64,000 nt of DNA, taken from Hyphomicrobiales bacterium (GTDB lineage Bacteria > Pseudomonadota > Alphaproteobacteria > Rhizobiales > Xanthobacteraceae). Positions 1 through 8,469 of the stretch are shown one piece after another. A program made the translations under genes and the position numbers. Positions within the stretch are counted from its first letter, which is position 1. Each line of letters begins with the position of its first letter. A model generated the notes under the pieces. The model did not search any database. It had not been told where the DNA came from and saw nothing but the letters and a program-made list of their open reading frames with translations. The stretch is from positions 1-64,000 of the forward strand of contig JAFKKM010000010.1 in the NCBI GenBank assembly GCA_017305555.1. Direction: 5' to 3'.

Positions 1-353
1 TTCGGAATGTTGCGCCAGCGGTCGGAGAAACCGAGATAGATTTCTTCCTCGCGCGCCATCTGCGCTTCGGCACCCGCGCAGCCGAAGCCGCACACCGGCG
101 CGACCGTCTCATGCGTCCGCATCGCACCGTGTCCGTCGGTCTCCGACAGATCGTGCCCGGCCGAAAAGTGCTTGCCGTTTGCCGCGAGGATGATGACGCG
201 GATGTCGTCGTCATGGGCGGCATGGTCGAACGCGTCGTTCAATTCGTAGAGCAGGGCGGTGTCCTGCGCGTTCGCCATGTTCGGCTTGTTGAGCGTGATG
301 CGTGCGATGCCGGGCTCGGGCACGTCGTAGATCAGCGCCTTGAATTCAGGCAT
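1..353 (-). CDS. Enoyl-CoA hydratase/isomerase (partial, C-terminus off window)
   Basis: Crotonase-fold CoA enzyme, probably acting in beta-oxidation or related acyl-CoA degradation. Only the first ~117 residues are inside the window; the rest lies beyond base 1. The start is ATG at 353 (MPEFKALIYD...), preceded by a strong GGGAGGAGG ribosome site about 4 bases upstream. The early strand motif 'ARITLNKP' and the oxyanion-hole segment 'ANGKHFSAGHDLSE' are typical of the family. Substrate cannot be told from this fragment. The polyprenyl synthase gene ends 31 bases upstream on the same strand, so the two may be co-transcribed. Confidence 0.85.
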   Translation of the reverse strand, partial: MPEFKALIYDVPEPGIARITLNKPNMANAQDTALLYELNDAFDHAAHDDDIRVIILAANGKHFSAGHDLSETDGHGAMRTHETVAPVCGFGCAGAEAQMAREEEIYLGFSDRWRNIP

Positions 354-384
354 GAGTCCTCCTCCCGGTATCGATTGTTGGTGT

Positions 385-1395
385 CTAGTGCGACCGTGCC
401 AGGCAGAACGCGACGACCTGCTCCAGCGCCGCCTTCATCGGCGACGGCGGGAACAGCGCCAGCGCATCGACCGCCATCGCACCGTAGTGCTGGGCGCGCG
501 ACAGCGTATCCTCGAGCGCGCGATGCTTGGTCATCAGGCCGACGGCGTGATCGAGGTCGCCTTCGCCGATCTCGCCGCGCTCCAGCGCGCGAATCCAGAA
601 CTCGCGCTCGGCATCGTTGCCGCGGCGGAAGGCGAGCACGACCGGCAGAGTGATCTTGCCCTCGCGGAAATCGTCGCCGACGTTCTTGCCGAGTTTGGCA
701 GCCGTGCCGCCGTAGTCGAGCAGGTCGTCGACCAACTGGAAGGCGATGCCGAGGTTCATGCCGAAGCTCGCGGCAGCGGTCTGCTCGGCCTTGGGGCGCT
801 CGGCGATGACCGGGCCGACCTCGCAGGCAGCGGCGAACAGTTCGGCGGTCTTGCCGCGGATCACCGCGAGATATTCGTCCTCGGTAGTCGCGGTGTTCTT
901 CGCGGCGGCAAGCTGCATCACCTCGCCCTCGGCGATGGTGGCGGCGGCGGATGACAGGATGTCCAGCGCTCGGAGCGAGCCGACCTCCACCATCATGCGG
1001 AAGGCCTGGCCGAGCAGGAAATCGCCGACCAGCACGCTGGCCTCGTTACCCCACACCATGCGGGCGGAGAGCTTGCCGCGCCGCAGTTCGCTTTCGTCCA
1101 CGACATCGTCGTGTAGCAGCGTCGCGGTATGCATGAACTCGACCGATGCGGCGAGCTTGATGTGGCCTTCGCCGCCATACCCGGAGAGCCCCGCCATCGC
1201 CAGCGTCAGCATCGGGCGGAGCCGCTTACCACCGGACGAGATCAGGTGGTTGGCGACTTCCGGGATCATGGTGACCTCGGAACCGGTGCGAGACAAAATG
1301 GTGGCGTTGACCCGCTCCATGTCCGTCGCGACAAGCTCGACGAGCTGATCGATCGATGCTGTCGAGGGGGTCTCGAAGGGAACAATCACCGCCAC
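385..1395 (-). CDS. ispB: Polyprenyl diphosphate synthase (octa/decaprenyl type)
   Basis: Trans-isoprenyl diphosphate synthase that condenses isopentenyl units onto an allylic diphosphate, most likely making the ubiquinone side chain. It is 336 residues, the usual length. Both Asp-rich magnesium-binding motifs are present: DDVVD at residues 96-100 and DDLLD at 223-227, with 'GGKRLRP' near residue 55 for the homoallylic site. The start is GTG at 1395 with GGAGAT about 7 bases upstream. Chain length cannot be read from sequence with certainty; position beside a DUF2007 gene and a methyltransferase gene matches the quinone-type enzyme of related alphaproteobacteria rather than a carotenoid crtE. 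The symbol is by family. Confidence 0.88.
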   Translation of the reverse strand: MAVIVPFETPSTASIDQLVELVATDMERVNATILSRTGSEVTMIPEVANHLISSGGKRLRPMLTLAMAGLSGYGGEGHIKLAASVEFMHTATLLHDDVVDESELRRGKLSARMVWGNEASVLVGDFLLGQAFRMMVEVGSLRALDILSSAAATIAEGEVMQLAAAKNTATTEDEYLAVIRGKTAELFAAACEVGPVIAERPKAEQTAAASFGMNLGIAFQLVDDLLDYGGTAAKLGKNVGDDFREGKITLPVVLAFRRGNDAEREFWIRALERGEIGEGDLDHAVGLMTKHRALEDTLSRAQHYGAMAVDALALFPPSPMKAALEQVVAFCLARSH

Positions 1396-1590
1396 GCCGT
1401 ATCTCCAAGCTGCCTGGTCAATTGGCCGGATTCATATCGCGGCCAGGGCACAAGGCCCATGGCCGGGCCAATTCGCGCTGGCCCGGAAAGTCGTTATAAC
1501 CATAGAAACTGCGGAATGAGGCGGCAAGAGCCGACCGCGCTTGACAGGCAGCTCAAGCCGGTTGGACGGAGGCCCGAAGGAGGCGTTTCG

Positions 1591-1818
1591 GTGCGCGAAT
1601 TGGTACGAACCAACGACGTGGTGCTGGTGTCGGCGATCGAGGCCCTGCTGAATGGCGCCGACATCCATCATCTGGTGGTGGACCAGAACATGAGCGTGCT
1701 CGACGGTTCGATCGGGGCGATTCCGCGACGGATTCTGGTCCACGAAGATGACAACCAGCAGGCCCGCCGGCTTCTGACCGATGCCGGTCTTGCCCACGAA
1801 TTGCGGCCCGATGTCTGA
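1591..1818 (+). CDS. DUF2007 domain protein (putative signal-transducing protein)
   Basis: A 75-residue protein matching the DUF2007 pattern: an N-terminal 'ELVRTNDVVLVSAIEALL' helix, 'HHLVVDQNMSVLDGSIG' and 'RRILVHEDDNQQARRLL'. The family is small, soluble and of unknown function, with an ACT/PII-like fold proposed. I chose GTG at 1591 because AAGGAGG lies 7 bases upstream (1577-1583); the frame is open further upstream but that extension is not conserved-looking. It is followed after 12 bases by the methyltransferase gene, so the two likely form an operon divergent from the polyprenyl synthase. Confidence 0.8.
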   Translation: MRELVRTNDVVLVSAIEALLNGADIHHLVVDQNMSVLDGSIGAIPRRILVHEDDNQQARRLLTDAGLAHELRPDV

Positions 1819-1830
1819 GACGAACACCGC

Positions 1831-2577
1831 ATGACCGAGGATGGTTTCCTTGGCGGCCGGCTACGGCTGCGACAGCCGGCGTCGGGCCATCGCGCCGGGC
1901 ATGATGCGATCCTGCTGGCGGCGGCGGTCGCGGCGCAGCCGGGTCAGCGGGTCGTGGATTTCGGCGCCGGCGTCGGCGCGGCCGGTTTGGCGGTGGCCCG
2001 GAGGGTCGCCGGTATCGAACTGGTATTGGTGGAGATCGATCCTGGGCTTTCGGCATTGGCGTCTGCTAACGCCTCTACGAATGGAATCGATGCCAGCGTG
2101 GTGACGCTCGATCTTGGCGCGAGCGCCGCGGCGTTCGCGGCTGCCGGTCTCGGGCCTGACAGCGTCGATGGCGTGATGATGAATCCGCCGTTCAACGATC
2201 CTGTGCGGCAACAAGCCTCGCCCGATCCGGCGCGGCGCATGGCGCATGAGGCGGCGGTGACGACATTGGAGGTCTGGATTCATGCCGCGCGACGAATGCT
2301 CAAGCCCGGCGGCGTATTGACGCTGATCTGGCGCGCGGAGGGATTGGTGGAGACATTGACGGCGCTCTCGCGCGGCTTCGGCGGATTCGGAATCCTGCCC
2401 GTTCACGGCACGCAGTCGGGACCTGCGATCCGCATCCTGGTGCGAGCGATCAAGGGCGACCGGGCGCCGCTACGGATCTATCCCGGGCTGATGCTCAACG
2501 ATTCGGCAAGCGTGCCTACGCCGCAGGCAAACGCGTTGCTGTCGGGCGAGGCGGTGTTGCCGCTCGCGACGCTATGA
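1831..2577 (+). CDS. SAM-dependent methyltransferase, TrmN6-like
   Basis: Class I methyltransferase of 248 residues. SAM-binding motif I 'VVDFGAGVGAAG' is at residues 41-52 and the catalytic 'NPPF' motif at 118-121. NPPF/Y marks N-methylation of adenine or guanine bases or glutamine. The opening 'RLRQPASGHRAGHDAILLAAA' resembles alphaproteobacterial proteins annotated as tRNA1(Val) A37 N6-methyltransferase, so tRNA modification is the likely role, by inference. It starts 12 bases after the DUF2007 gene. Confidence 0.8.
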   Translation: MTEDGFLGGRLRLRQPASGHRAGHDAILLAAAVAAQPGQRVVDFGAGVGAAGLAVARRVAGIELVLVEIDPGLSALASANASTNGIDASVVTLDLGASAAAFAAAGLGPDSVDGVMMNPPFNDPVRQQASPDPARRMAHEAAVTTLEVWIHAARRMLKPGGVLTLIWRAEGLVETLTALSRGFGGFGILPVHGTQSGPAIRILVRAIKGDRAPLRIYPGLMLNDSASVPTPQANALLSGEAVLPLATL

Positions 2578-2591
2578 GTGAAGTGCCGAAT

Positions 2592-2690
2592 TCAGCTCGG
2601 CAATCGTTCGGAGCGCGGCTTTTCCGTCGAAGTGAAGCGAATTGCGGTCCAGAGCGAGCCCATCAGCAAAATCAGCAGATAGATTTTCAT
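2592..2690 (-). CDS. Possible 32-residue single-pass membrane peptide
   Basis: A short ORF with ATG at 2690 and TGA at 2592. The peptide begins MKIYLLILLMGSLWTAI, a hydrophobic helix, and ends with a polar tail 'TEKPRSERLPS'. GGAGC lies about 7 bases before the ATG. It sits alone on the minus strand between two plus-strand genes. Small membrane peptides of this form are often real but missed; nothing else supports it, so this is a weak call. Confidence 0.3.
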   Translation of the reverse strand: MKIYLLILLMGSLWTAIRFTSTEKPRSERLPS

Positions 2691-2828
2691 GTCATGCTCC
2701 GCTGCAGGTCAGGTTGAGGATATCTTGGAAAAGCAAATCGCGTTCCACACATCAGATGACACTGTCGTGATCGGGAATGGTGAGTTTTCGGTAAGTCGCG
2801 CGCGGCGACCGGCAAGGAGTTTTTGGCG

Positions 2829-3704
2829 ATGAGTGTGATGAGTGGTTTGAAGCGATTGGTGCCACGACGTTGGCGCGGTGGCGCCGCGGTGGTGCCGGTG
2901 GTGCGGTTGTCCGGCGCGATCGGCGCGGTGACGCCGTTGCGGCCGGGCCTGTCGCTGGCTGGCGTCGCCAAATTACTGGAGCGCGCATTCGCGATGCCGA
3001 ACGCCAAGGCGGTTGCGTTGGTAATCAATTCGCCAGGCGGCGCACCGGTGCAATCGCGGTTGATCTATCTACGAATCCGGCAACTCGCCGAAGAGAAGAA
3101 ACTTCCCGTGTTGGTATTCGCTGAAGATGTCGCCGCCTCCGGCGGTTACATGATCGCCTGCGCGGGAGATGAAATCTTCTGCGATCCGTCGTCGATCCTC
3201 GGCTCGATCGGTGTGGTCGGCGGCAGTTTCGGATTTCAGGAGGCGATTAAGAAGATCGGCGTCGAGCGGCGGCTCTATACCGCCGGCGCACACAAGGCGA
3301 CGCTCGATCCGTTCCTGCCGGAAAACCCCGATGACGTCGCGCGGCTCAAGGCGATCCAGCGCGACATCCACCGCACCTTCATCGAATTGGTCAAGCGCAG
3401 CCGTGGCGCGCGGCTACGGGGCTCGGACGAGCATCTGTTCAGCGGCGAATACTGGGCCGGCGAAACCGCGATCGCACTCGGTCTGGCCGATGGCATCGGC
3501 GACCTGCGTTCGGTGGTGCGGGCGCGCTTCGGCGACAAGGTGGAGATGCCGGTGATCGAGCAGCCGCGCGGCCTGTTGAGCGGATTGCTTGGCCGCAAAT
3601 CCGGAGCCGGTGCTGCGGTGCTGGGGGAGGGCATCGGCGCGCTGCCGGAAAGCCTGATCGGCGCGGTCGAGGAGCGGGCGATGTGGGCGAAATTCGGGCT
3701 GTAA
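2829..3704 (+). CDS. S49 family serine peptidase (SppA/SohB-like)
   Basis: Signal-peptide-peptidase-like enzyme of 291 residues, short form without the duplicated SppA domain. The Ser-Lys dyad can be assigned as Ser104 in 'AEDVAASGGYMIAC' and Lys156 in 'TAGAHKATLD'. Other family signatures are 'VALVINSPGGAPVQS' (oxyanion region) and 'SILGSIGVVGGSFGF'. I chose ATG 2829, which has AAGGAG 9 bases upstream; the TTG at 2823 is too close to that site. No convincing signal peptide or N-terminal membrane helix is visible, so it may act at the cytoplasmic membrane face. Confidence 0.88.
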   Translation: MSVMSGLKRLVPRRWRGGAAVVPVVRLSGAIGAVTPLRPGLSLAGVAKLLERAFAMPNAKAVALVINSPGGAPVQSRLIYLRIRQLAEEKKLPVLVFAEDVAASGGYMIACAGDEIFCDPSSILGSIGVVGGSFGFQEAIKKIGVERRLYTAGAHKATLDPFLPENPDDVARLKAIQRDIHRTFIELVKRSRGARLRGSDEHLFSGEYWAGETAIALGLADGIGDLRSVVRARFGDKVEMPVIEQPRGLLSGLLGRKSGAGAAVLGEGIGALPESLIGAVEERAMWAKFGL

Positions 3705-3777
3705 CCGGGCTCATCCCGCGCCTTTTGGTCGCTTGCGCGAGCTAGACGGCTGCGCGAAAATAGCGGTCGGAGGGCTG

Positions 3778-3996
3778 ATGACCGCGAACCAGAAGGATCG
3801 ACCGATGCCGCCATTCGTTGCCTTTGCCGGAGCCCTTGGTGGACTGGCTGTGGTCCGTTGGGCGTATCGTACTGCCCGCCGGATCAATGAAGAATTGGAA
3901 GAGGCGCGCCGCGTCAGGGTGGCGGAGACAGTCCGGATGCAGGAAGTTCCGACCCTGCGGCGCGATCCGCGCACCGGCACCTACCGGCCGGGCTAG
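3778..3996 (+). CDS. Small conserved hypothetical protein
   Basis: A 72-residue protein with a short hydrophobic stretch 'PPFVAFAGALGGLAVVRWAY' followed by a basic/acidic helix 'RRINEELEEARRVRV' and a C-terminal 'PTLRRDPRTGTYRPG'. This suggests one membrane anchor with a cytoplasmic helix. Start ATG 3778 has GGAG 5 bases upstream; an in-frame ATG at 3805 with AAGGA upstream is also possible and would give a 63-residue protein. I know no function. Confidence 0.6.
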   Translation: MTANQKDRPMPPFVAFAGALGGLAVVRWAYRTARRINEELEEARRVRVAETVRMQEVPTLRRDPRTGTYRPG

Positions 3997-4272
3997 TCGC
4001 CGCCGGCTTATTCGGCAGGGCTCTCGCCGGCCGTCGGGTGGGGCATCACCCGCGAAACCGGCGAGCAAACGTTGGAGGCATATCCGGCCCAAGAGGCAGG
4101 ACTTCAACGGTTGGCCAGCTTTTAGCAGCTCTCACGGGGCTCGTTGACCCGCTTCCGGATAGAATCGCTCGAATTGCGTGGGTTGCTTTATCCGGACGTT
4201 GCCTTGATTCCACGGGGCGGCGCCGATACGGTCCGCGCGACTCGTACCCTCCGACCAATCCAGAAGCCGCTT

Positions 4273-5202
4273 ATGGACTCCACGCCACTCCACATGCGTC
4301 CCGAACGCTCGTTCCAGGGACTAATTCTGACGTTGCAGCGCTATTGGGCCGACCATGGCTGCGTGATCCTGCAACCCTACGACATGGAAGTGGGCGCGGG
4401 CACCTTCCATCCGGCGACGACCTTGCGGGCTCTCGGACCGAAGCACTGGAACGCGGCTTACGTGCAGCCGTCGCGGCGGCCGAAGGATGGCCGCTACGGC
4501 GAGAACCCGAACCGTTTGCAGCACTACTATCAGTTCCAGGTGATCCTGAAGCCGTCACCGTCCGACATTCAGGACCTTTATCTCAAGTCGCTGGCCGCAA
4601 TCGGCGTCGACGCTGCGCTGCACGATATCCGTTTCGTCGAAGACGACTGGGAGAGCCCGACGCTCGGCGCGTGGGGGCTCGGCTGGGAATGCTGGTGCGA
4701 CGGCATGGAAGTGTCGCAGTTCACTTACTTCCAGCAGGTGGCGGGGGTCGAATGTGCGCCGGTGGCGGGGGAATTGACCTACGGCCTCGAACGTCTCGCG
4801 ATGTATGTGCAGGGGGTTGAGAACGTCTACGATCTCAATTTCAACGGCCGCGAAGGCTCCGACAAGGTGACCTATGGCGACGTGTTCCTGCAAGCAGAGC
4901 AGGAATACTCGCGTCACAACTTCGAACACGCTGACACCGCGATGCTGTTCGAGCAGTTCAAGATGGCGGAAGGCGCGTGCCGCAAGTATCTCGATGCGGG
5001 CTGGGAAGGCGGCAAGAAGGAGCGCCACCTGATGGCGCTGCCGGCTTACGACCAATGCATCAAGGCCAGCCATGTCTTTAACCTGCTCGATGCGCGCGGT
5101 GTGATCTCGGTCACCGAGCGTCAGAGCTACATCCTGCGCGTGCGCGAACTGGCGAAGGCCTGCGGCGAAGCCTGGATCAAGACCGAAGCGGGTGGAGTGT
5201 AA
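4273..5202 (+). CDS. glyQ: Glycyl-tRNA synthetase alpha subunit
   Basis: Catalytic alpha subunit of the bacterial alpha2beta2 glycyl-tRNA synthetase, which charges tRNA-Gly. The protein is 309 residues, normal for the family. Strong signatures are '[19 protein letters not shown]', '[20 protein letters not shown]', '[19 protein letters not shown]' and '[15 protein letters not shown]'. The frame is open back to 4144, but homology begins just after ATG 4273, so I use that start. glyS begins 3 bases after the stop, so the two are co-translated. The 276 bases upstream hold no gene or recognised riboswitch. Confidence 0.96.
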   Translation: MDSTPLHMRPERSFQGLILTLQRYWADHGCVILQPYDMEVGAGTFHPATTLRALGPKHWNAAYVQPSRRPKDGRYGENPNRLQHYYQFQVILKPSPSDIQDLYLKSLAAIGVDAALHDIRFVEDDWESPTLGAWGLGWECWCDGMEVSQFTYFQQVAGVECAPVAGELTYGLERLAMYVQGVENVYDLNFNGREGSDKVTYGDVFLQAEQEYSRHNFEHADTAMLFEQFKMAEGACRKYLDAGWEGGKKERHLMALPAYDQCIKASHVFNLLDARGVISVTERQSYILRVRELAKACGEAWIKTEAGGV

Positions 5203-5205
5203 GCG

Positions 5206-7470
5206 ATGCCCGATCTTCTGCTCGAGCTGTTCTCCGAAGAAATTCCCGCGCGGATGCAGGCGAAGGCTGCCGACGACCTGCGCAAGATGGTCACTGACAA
5301 GCTGGTCGCGGAAGGCCTCGTCTATGACGGCGCGAAATCCTTCGCGACGCCGCGCCGCCTCGCGCTGACCATTCACGGCCTGCCGGCGCGGCAGCCGGAC
5401 CTGAAGGACGAGCGCAAGGGACCGAAGGTCGGCGCGCCCGACGCCGCCGTGCAAGGCTTCCTCAAGGCCGCCGGCCTCAAGTCGCTCGATGAGGCAACGA
5501 TTCAGAAGGACCCGAAGAAGGGTGATTTCTACGTCGCGCTGATCGAGAAGGCCGGGCGTCCGGCCATCGATGTGATCGCGGAAATCATTCCCGTCATCAT
5601 CCGCACGTTCCCGTGGCCGAAGGCGATGCGTTGGGGCGAACTCTCGGCCAAGCCGGGTGCGCTGCAATGGGTGCGGCCGCTGCACTCCATCGTCGCCACC
5701 TTCGGCATGGAAACCGAGGAGCCGGACGTCGTGACGTTCGACGTCGCCGGCATCAAGGCCGGGCAAATGACGCGCGGCCATCGTTTCATGGCACCTGCCG
5801 AATTCAGCGTGCGCCGCTTCGAGGACTATGAGGCAAAACTGTTCGACGCCAAGGTGGTGCTCGATCCGCAGCGCCGCAGGGACATCATCCTCGCCGACGC
5901 CAAGGAATTAGCCTTCGCGCAAGGCTTTGAGTTGATCGAGGATCAGGGGCTGCTCGATGAGGTCTCGGGCCTTGTCGAATGGCCGGTGGTGTTGATGGGT
6001 TCGTTCGATGAATCCTTCTTGTCGATTCCGGGCGAGGTGATCCGCGCCACCATCCGCAGCAACCAGAAGTGCTTCGTCGTCAACGATCCGAAGACGGGGA
6101 AGCTCGCCAACCGCTTCATCCTCGTCGCCAACATCGAGGCGAGCGACGGCGGCAAGGCCATCGTCGCCGGCAACGAGCGCGTCATCCGCGCGCGGCTGTC
6201 GGACGCGAAGTTCTTCTACGAGACTGATCTAAAGAATTGGAAGGAGAATTCACTAGACGAACGATTGAAGAAATTTGAGGGTGTTACATTCCATCGGGAG
6301 CTCGGCTCTCAGGGGCGGCGTGTTGCGCGCATCGGACGCCTTGCGGCCGAGATCGCGCCGTTAGTGGGGGCTGATGTCGAGAAGACCAAGCGTGCTGCAA
6401 AGCTAATGAAAGCCGATCTGCTCACTGAGATCGTCGGGGAATTTCCTGAGGTTCAGGGCGTGATGGGGAAACACTATGCGCTCGCGCAGGGCGAAGACCC
6501 TAGTGTCGCGCAGGCGATCGAGGATCACTACAAGCCGCAAGGTCCGAACGACCGTGTGCCGAATGATCCGGTCTCAATCGCGGTGGCACTCGCCGACAAG
6601 ATCGACACGCTTGCTGGCTTCTGGGCCATCGACGAAAAGCCAACTGGGAGCAAGGATCCTTATGCACTACGAAGGGCTGCGTTGGGAGTAATTAGGCTGG
6701 TCCTCGACAACAACTTGCGCTTGCCACTTTACTCTAAATTTTCAGCCGTCGCCATCGGCCCCTTCCTTGCCATGCCCAAGATGCGGGAAGTTGCTCGACA
6801 GATGAATCTTTTGGAAATAATCGCAAAAGAGGAAATCTCGCCAAAGGCCAAGATGGCATTCATTGAAGCTCTTAAGGAGACCACCTCGACCGCATCGGTT
6901 AATGCGATTGCTGACGAGGCAGTGCCGGTAGGCCGGAAGATACTAGACGATCTCCTCTCCTTCTTCGCCGACCGCCTGAAAGTCCAACTGCGCGAGCAAG
7001 GCGCGCGGCACGATCTGGTTGATGCGGTGTTTGCGCTTGAAGGGCAGGACGACCTCTTGATGATCGTTCGTCGGGTCGAGGCGCTGGGCAAGTTTCTCGA
7101 CACTGACGACGGCAAGAACTTGCTAGCCGGCACCAAGCGTGCGTCGAATATTCTCGCCATCGAGGAGAAGAAGGACAAACACACCTTCGACGGCGCACCG
7201 GATGCGTCGTTGTTTGTCGCGGACGAGGAGAAACAACTCGCACGCGCGATCGATGAGGTGAAGCGCGAGGCGGGCGATGCAGTCGCCAAGGAAAATTTCG
7301 AAGCTGCGATGACGGCGATGGCGAAACTGCGTCCCGCTGTCGATGCCTTCTTCGACAAGGTGAAGGTCAACGACGACGATTCCAAGGTGCGCGAGAACCG
7401 CTTGAAGCTCCTGAACGAAATCCGCGCCGCCACGCGGGCGGTCGCGGATTTCTCCAGGATTCAAGATTGA
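5206..7470 (+). CDS. glyS: Glycyl-tRNA synthetase beta subunit
   Basis: tRNA-binding beta subunit of glycyl-tRNA synthetase, 754 residues, a little longer than the ~690 of E. coli, as usual in alphaproteobacteria. It opens with '[18 protein letters not shown]', the family hallmark, and ends with the DALR-like anticodon-binding region. Follows glyQ by 3 bases. The stretch from about 6225 to 6990 (roughly residues 340-595) uses codons that are rare elsewhere here (CTA, TTA, ATA, AGG, TCA, ACA) and looks more AT-rich than both flanks, while the reading frame stays intact and the protein looks normal; see findings. Confidence 0.96.
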   Translation: MPDLLLELFSEEIPARMQAKAADDLRKMVTDKLVAEGLVYDGAKSFATPRRLALTIHGLPARQPDLKDERKGPKVGAPDAAVQGFLKAAGLKSLDEATIQKDPKKGDFYVALIEKAGRPAIDVIAEIIPVIIRTFPWPKAMRWGELSAKPGALQWVRPLHSIVATFGMETEEPDVVTFDVAGIKAGQMTRGHRFMAPAEFSVRRFEDYEAKLFDAKVVLDPQRRRDIILADAKELAFAQGFELIEDQGLLDEVSGLVEWPVVLMGSFDESFLSIPGEVIRATIRSNQKCFVVNDPKTGKLANRFILVANIEASDGGKAIVAGNERVIRARLSDAKFFYETDLKNWKENSLDERLKKFEGVTFHRELGSQGRRVARIGRLAAEIAPLVGADVEKTKRAAKLMKADLLTEIVGEFPEVQGVMGKHYALAQGEDPSVAQAIEDHYKPQGPNDRVPNDPVSIAVALADKIDTLAGFWAIDEKPTGSKDPYALRRAALGVIRLVLDNNLRLPLYSKFSAVAIGPFLAMPKMREVARQMNLLEIIAKEEISPKAKMAFIEALKETTSTASVNAIADEAVPVGRKILDDLLSFFADRLKVQLREQGARHDLVDAVFALEGQDDLLMIVRRVEALGKFLDTDDGKNLLAGTKRASNILAIEEKKDKHTFDGAPDASLFVADEEKQLARAIDEVKREAGDAVAKENFEAAMTAMAKLRPAVDAFFDKVKVNDDDSKVRENRLKLLNEIRAATRAVADFSRIQD

Positions 7471-7489
7471 TTATTCATCGCTGACCATC

Positions 7490-7570
7490 CGTCATTGCGA
7501 GGAGCGTAGCGACGAAGCAATCCAGACTCCTAAAGGAAGACTGGATTGCTTCGCTTCGCTCGCAATGACG
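7490..7570. repeat. Palindromic intergenic repeat, CGTCATTGCGA family (copy 1)
   Basis: An ~80-bp inverted repeat just after glyS. The left arm begins CGTCATTGCGA and runs to CGAAGCAATCCAG; the right arm CTGGATTGCTTCG ends CGCAATGACG. A second copy lies at 52365-52448. Transcribed, it would form a long hairpin that could end or protect the glyQS and DUF1236 messages, which converge here. Confidence 0.85.
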
Positions 7571-7577
7571 ATGACCA

Positions 7578-7931
7578 CTAGTCGATCACCTGCATGATCC
7601 GTCGTGTGCGCGGATTGACCAGTACCGGTTGCTCATTGATCACCGTGTAGCGATAGGGCGTTTCGCCGTAGCGCTGCGGCACGTCGTAATAGGTCACGCC
7701 GGCTTCCGGCAACACTGTGCCGACCGCGATCGGTGCATCGACCACATAGGACGGTACGCGTTCGCGTACGACGTACTCCCGGAATCGCGAAACCTGCTCG
7801 TGCGGAATGCCGACATACGGCCCGCCCACGGTGGCGCGATCCTCGACGATAACGGTGCCTTGCGCCTGCGCGGCGAGCGGGGCACCGATAGCAGCCGCAA
7901 ACGCGGCAGCGGCGATGAATGCGTTACGCAT
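7578..7931 (-). CDS. Secreted DUF1236 family protein
   Basis: A 117-residue exported protein. The N-terminus MRNAFIAAAAFAAAIGAPLAAQAQG is a clear Sec signal peptide with cleavage near AQA-QG. The C-terminal half ('IAVGTVLPEAGVTYYDVP...YRYTVINEQPVLVNPRTRRIMQVID') matches DUF1236, a periplasmic domain common in Bradyrhizobium relatives and of unknown function. Start ATG 7931 has AGGAGA 6 bases upstream; the open frame further back is not supported. It converges on glyS. A second DUF1236 gene lies at 29052. Confidence 0.8.
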   Translation of the reverse strand: MRNAFIAAAAFAAAIGAPLAAQAQGTVIVEDRATVGGPYVGIPHEQVSRFREYVVRERVPSYVVDAPIAVGTVLPEAGVTYYDVPQRYGETPYRYTVINEQPVLVNPRTRRIMQVID

Positions 7932-8160
7932 GGAAATCTCCTGAATTGATCCCTTGGGACGAAGGCAACGCCGAACGCGTGCCACGCCAGCCCAATCAAT
8001 GTCGTGCGGCATCGGACGTTCCGGGCAAATGCGGCGTCGATGGGGTCATTCAATGAAGCTTTTCGGACAGCCAGTCGCGCAGCTATCGCTGCGCTCACGG
8101 CGATGATAAAAATAGATACGATTCGTGAAGACGTTTCACGGCTGCCGGGAGTGAATATCC

Positions 8161-8316
8161 ATGACGATTACCAGTGCCCACTTGCCAGCGATCGTTGCGT
8201 TGGTCGCCGGCATCCTGATCCTGCTGATGCCGCGCCTGCTGAACTTCATCGTGGCGATCTATTTGATTTTCGTGGGTTTGGTGGGGCTTGGCGTGCTGCG
8301 GATGTTCCACTTCTAG
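8161..8316 (+). CDS. DUF3096 small membrane protein
   Basis: A 51-residue hydrophobic protein, MTITSAHLPAIVALVAGIL..., with two predicted membrane helices separated by 'MPRLLNF' and ending 'LGVLRMFHF'. The spacing and the 'GILILLMPRLLNFIVAIYLI' core match DUF3096, a tiny inner-membrane family of unknown role found widely in proteobacteria. Start ATG 8161; GGGAG lies about 9 bases upstream. Easily missed because of its length. Confidence 0.75.
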   Translation: MTITSAHLPAIVALVAGILILLMPRLLNFIVAIYLIFVGLVGLGVLRMFHF

Positions 8317-8469
8317 TAAACAGCGCCACAGATCGATTGTGACCAATGGCGGATAGCGGTGCTCAATCCGGTGGGTTGGGCCTGAAACGGGCCTCGCGGC
8401 TTGCGCGAGTGCAGCAAAACGTGGTGTAAGGCGGGCAATATTTCCCCCTCCTTATGACGTTTGGAAGCC

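Noticed and set aside
4144-4272. 43-residue N-terminal extension of GlyQ
   Set aside because: GlyQ homology starts right after ATG 4273; the upstream codons are unlike the family.
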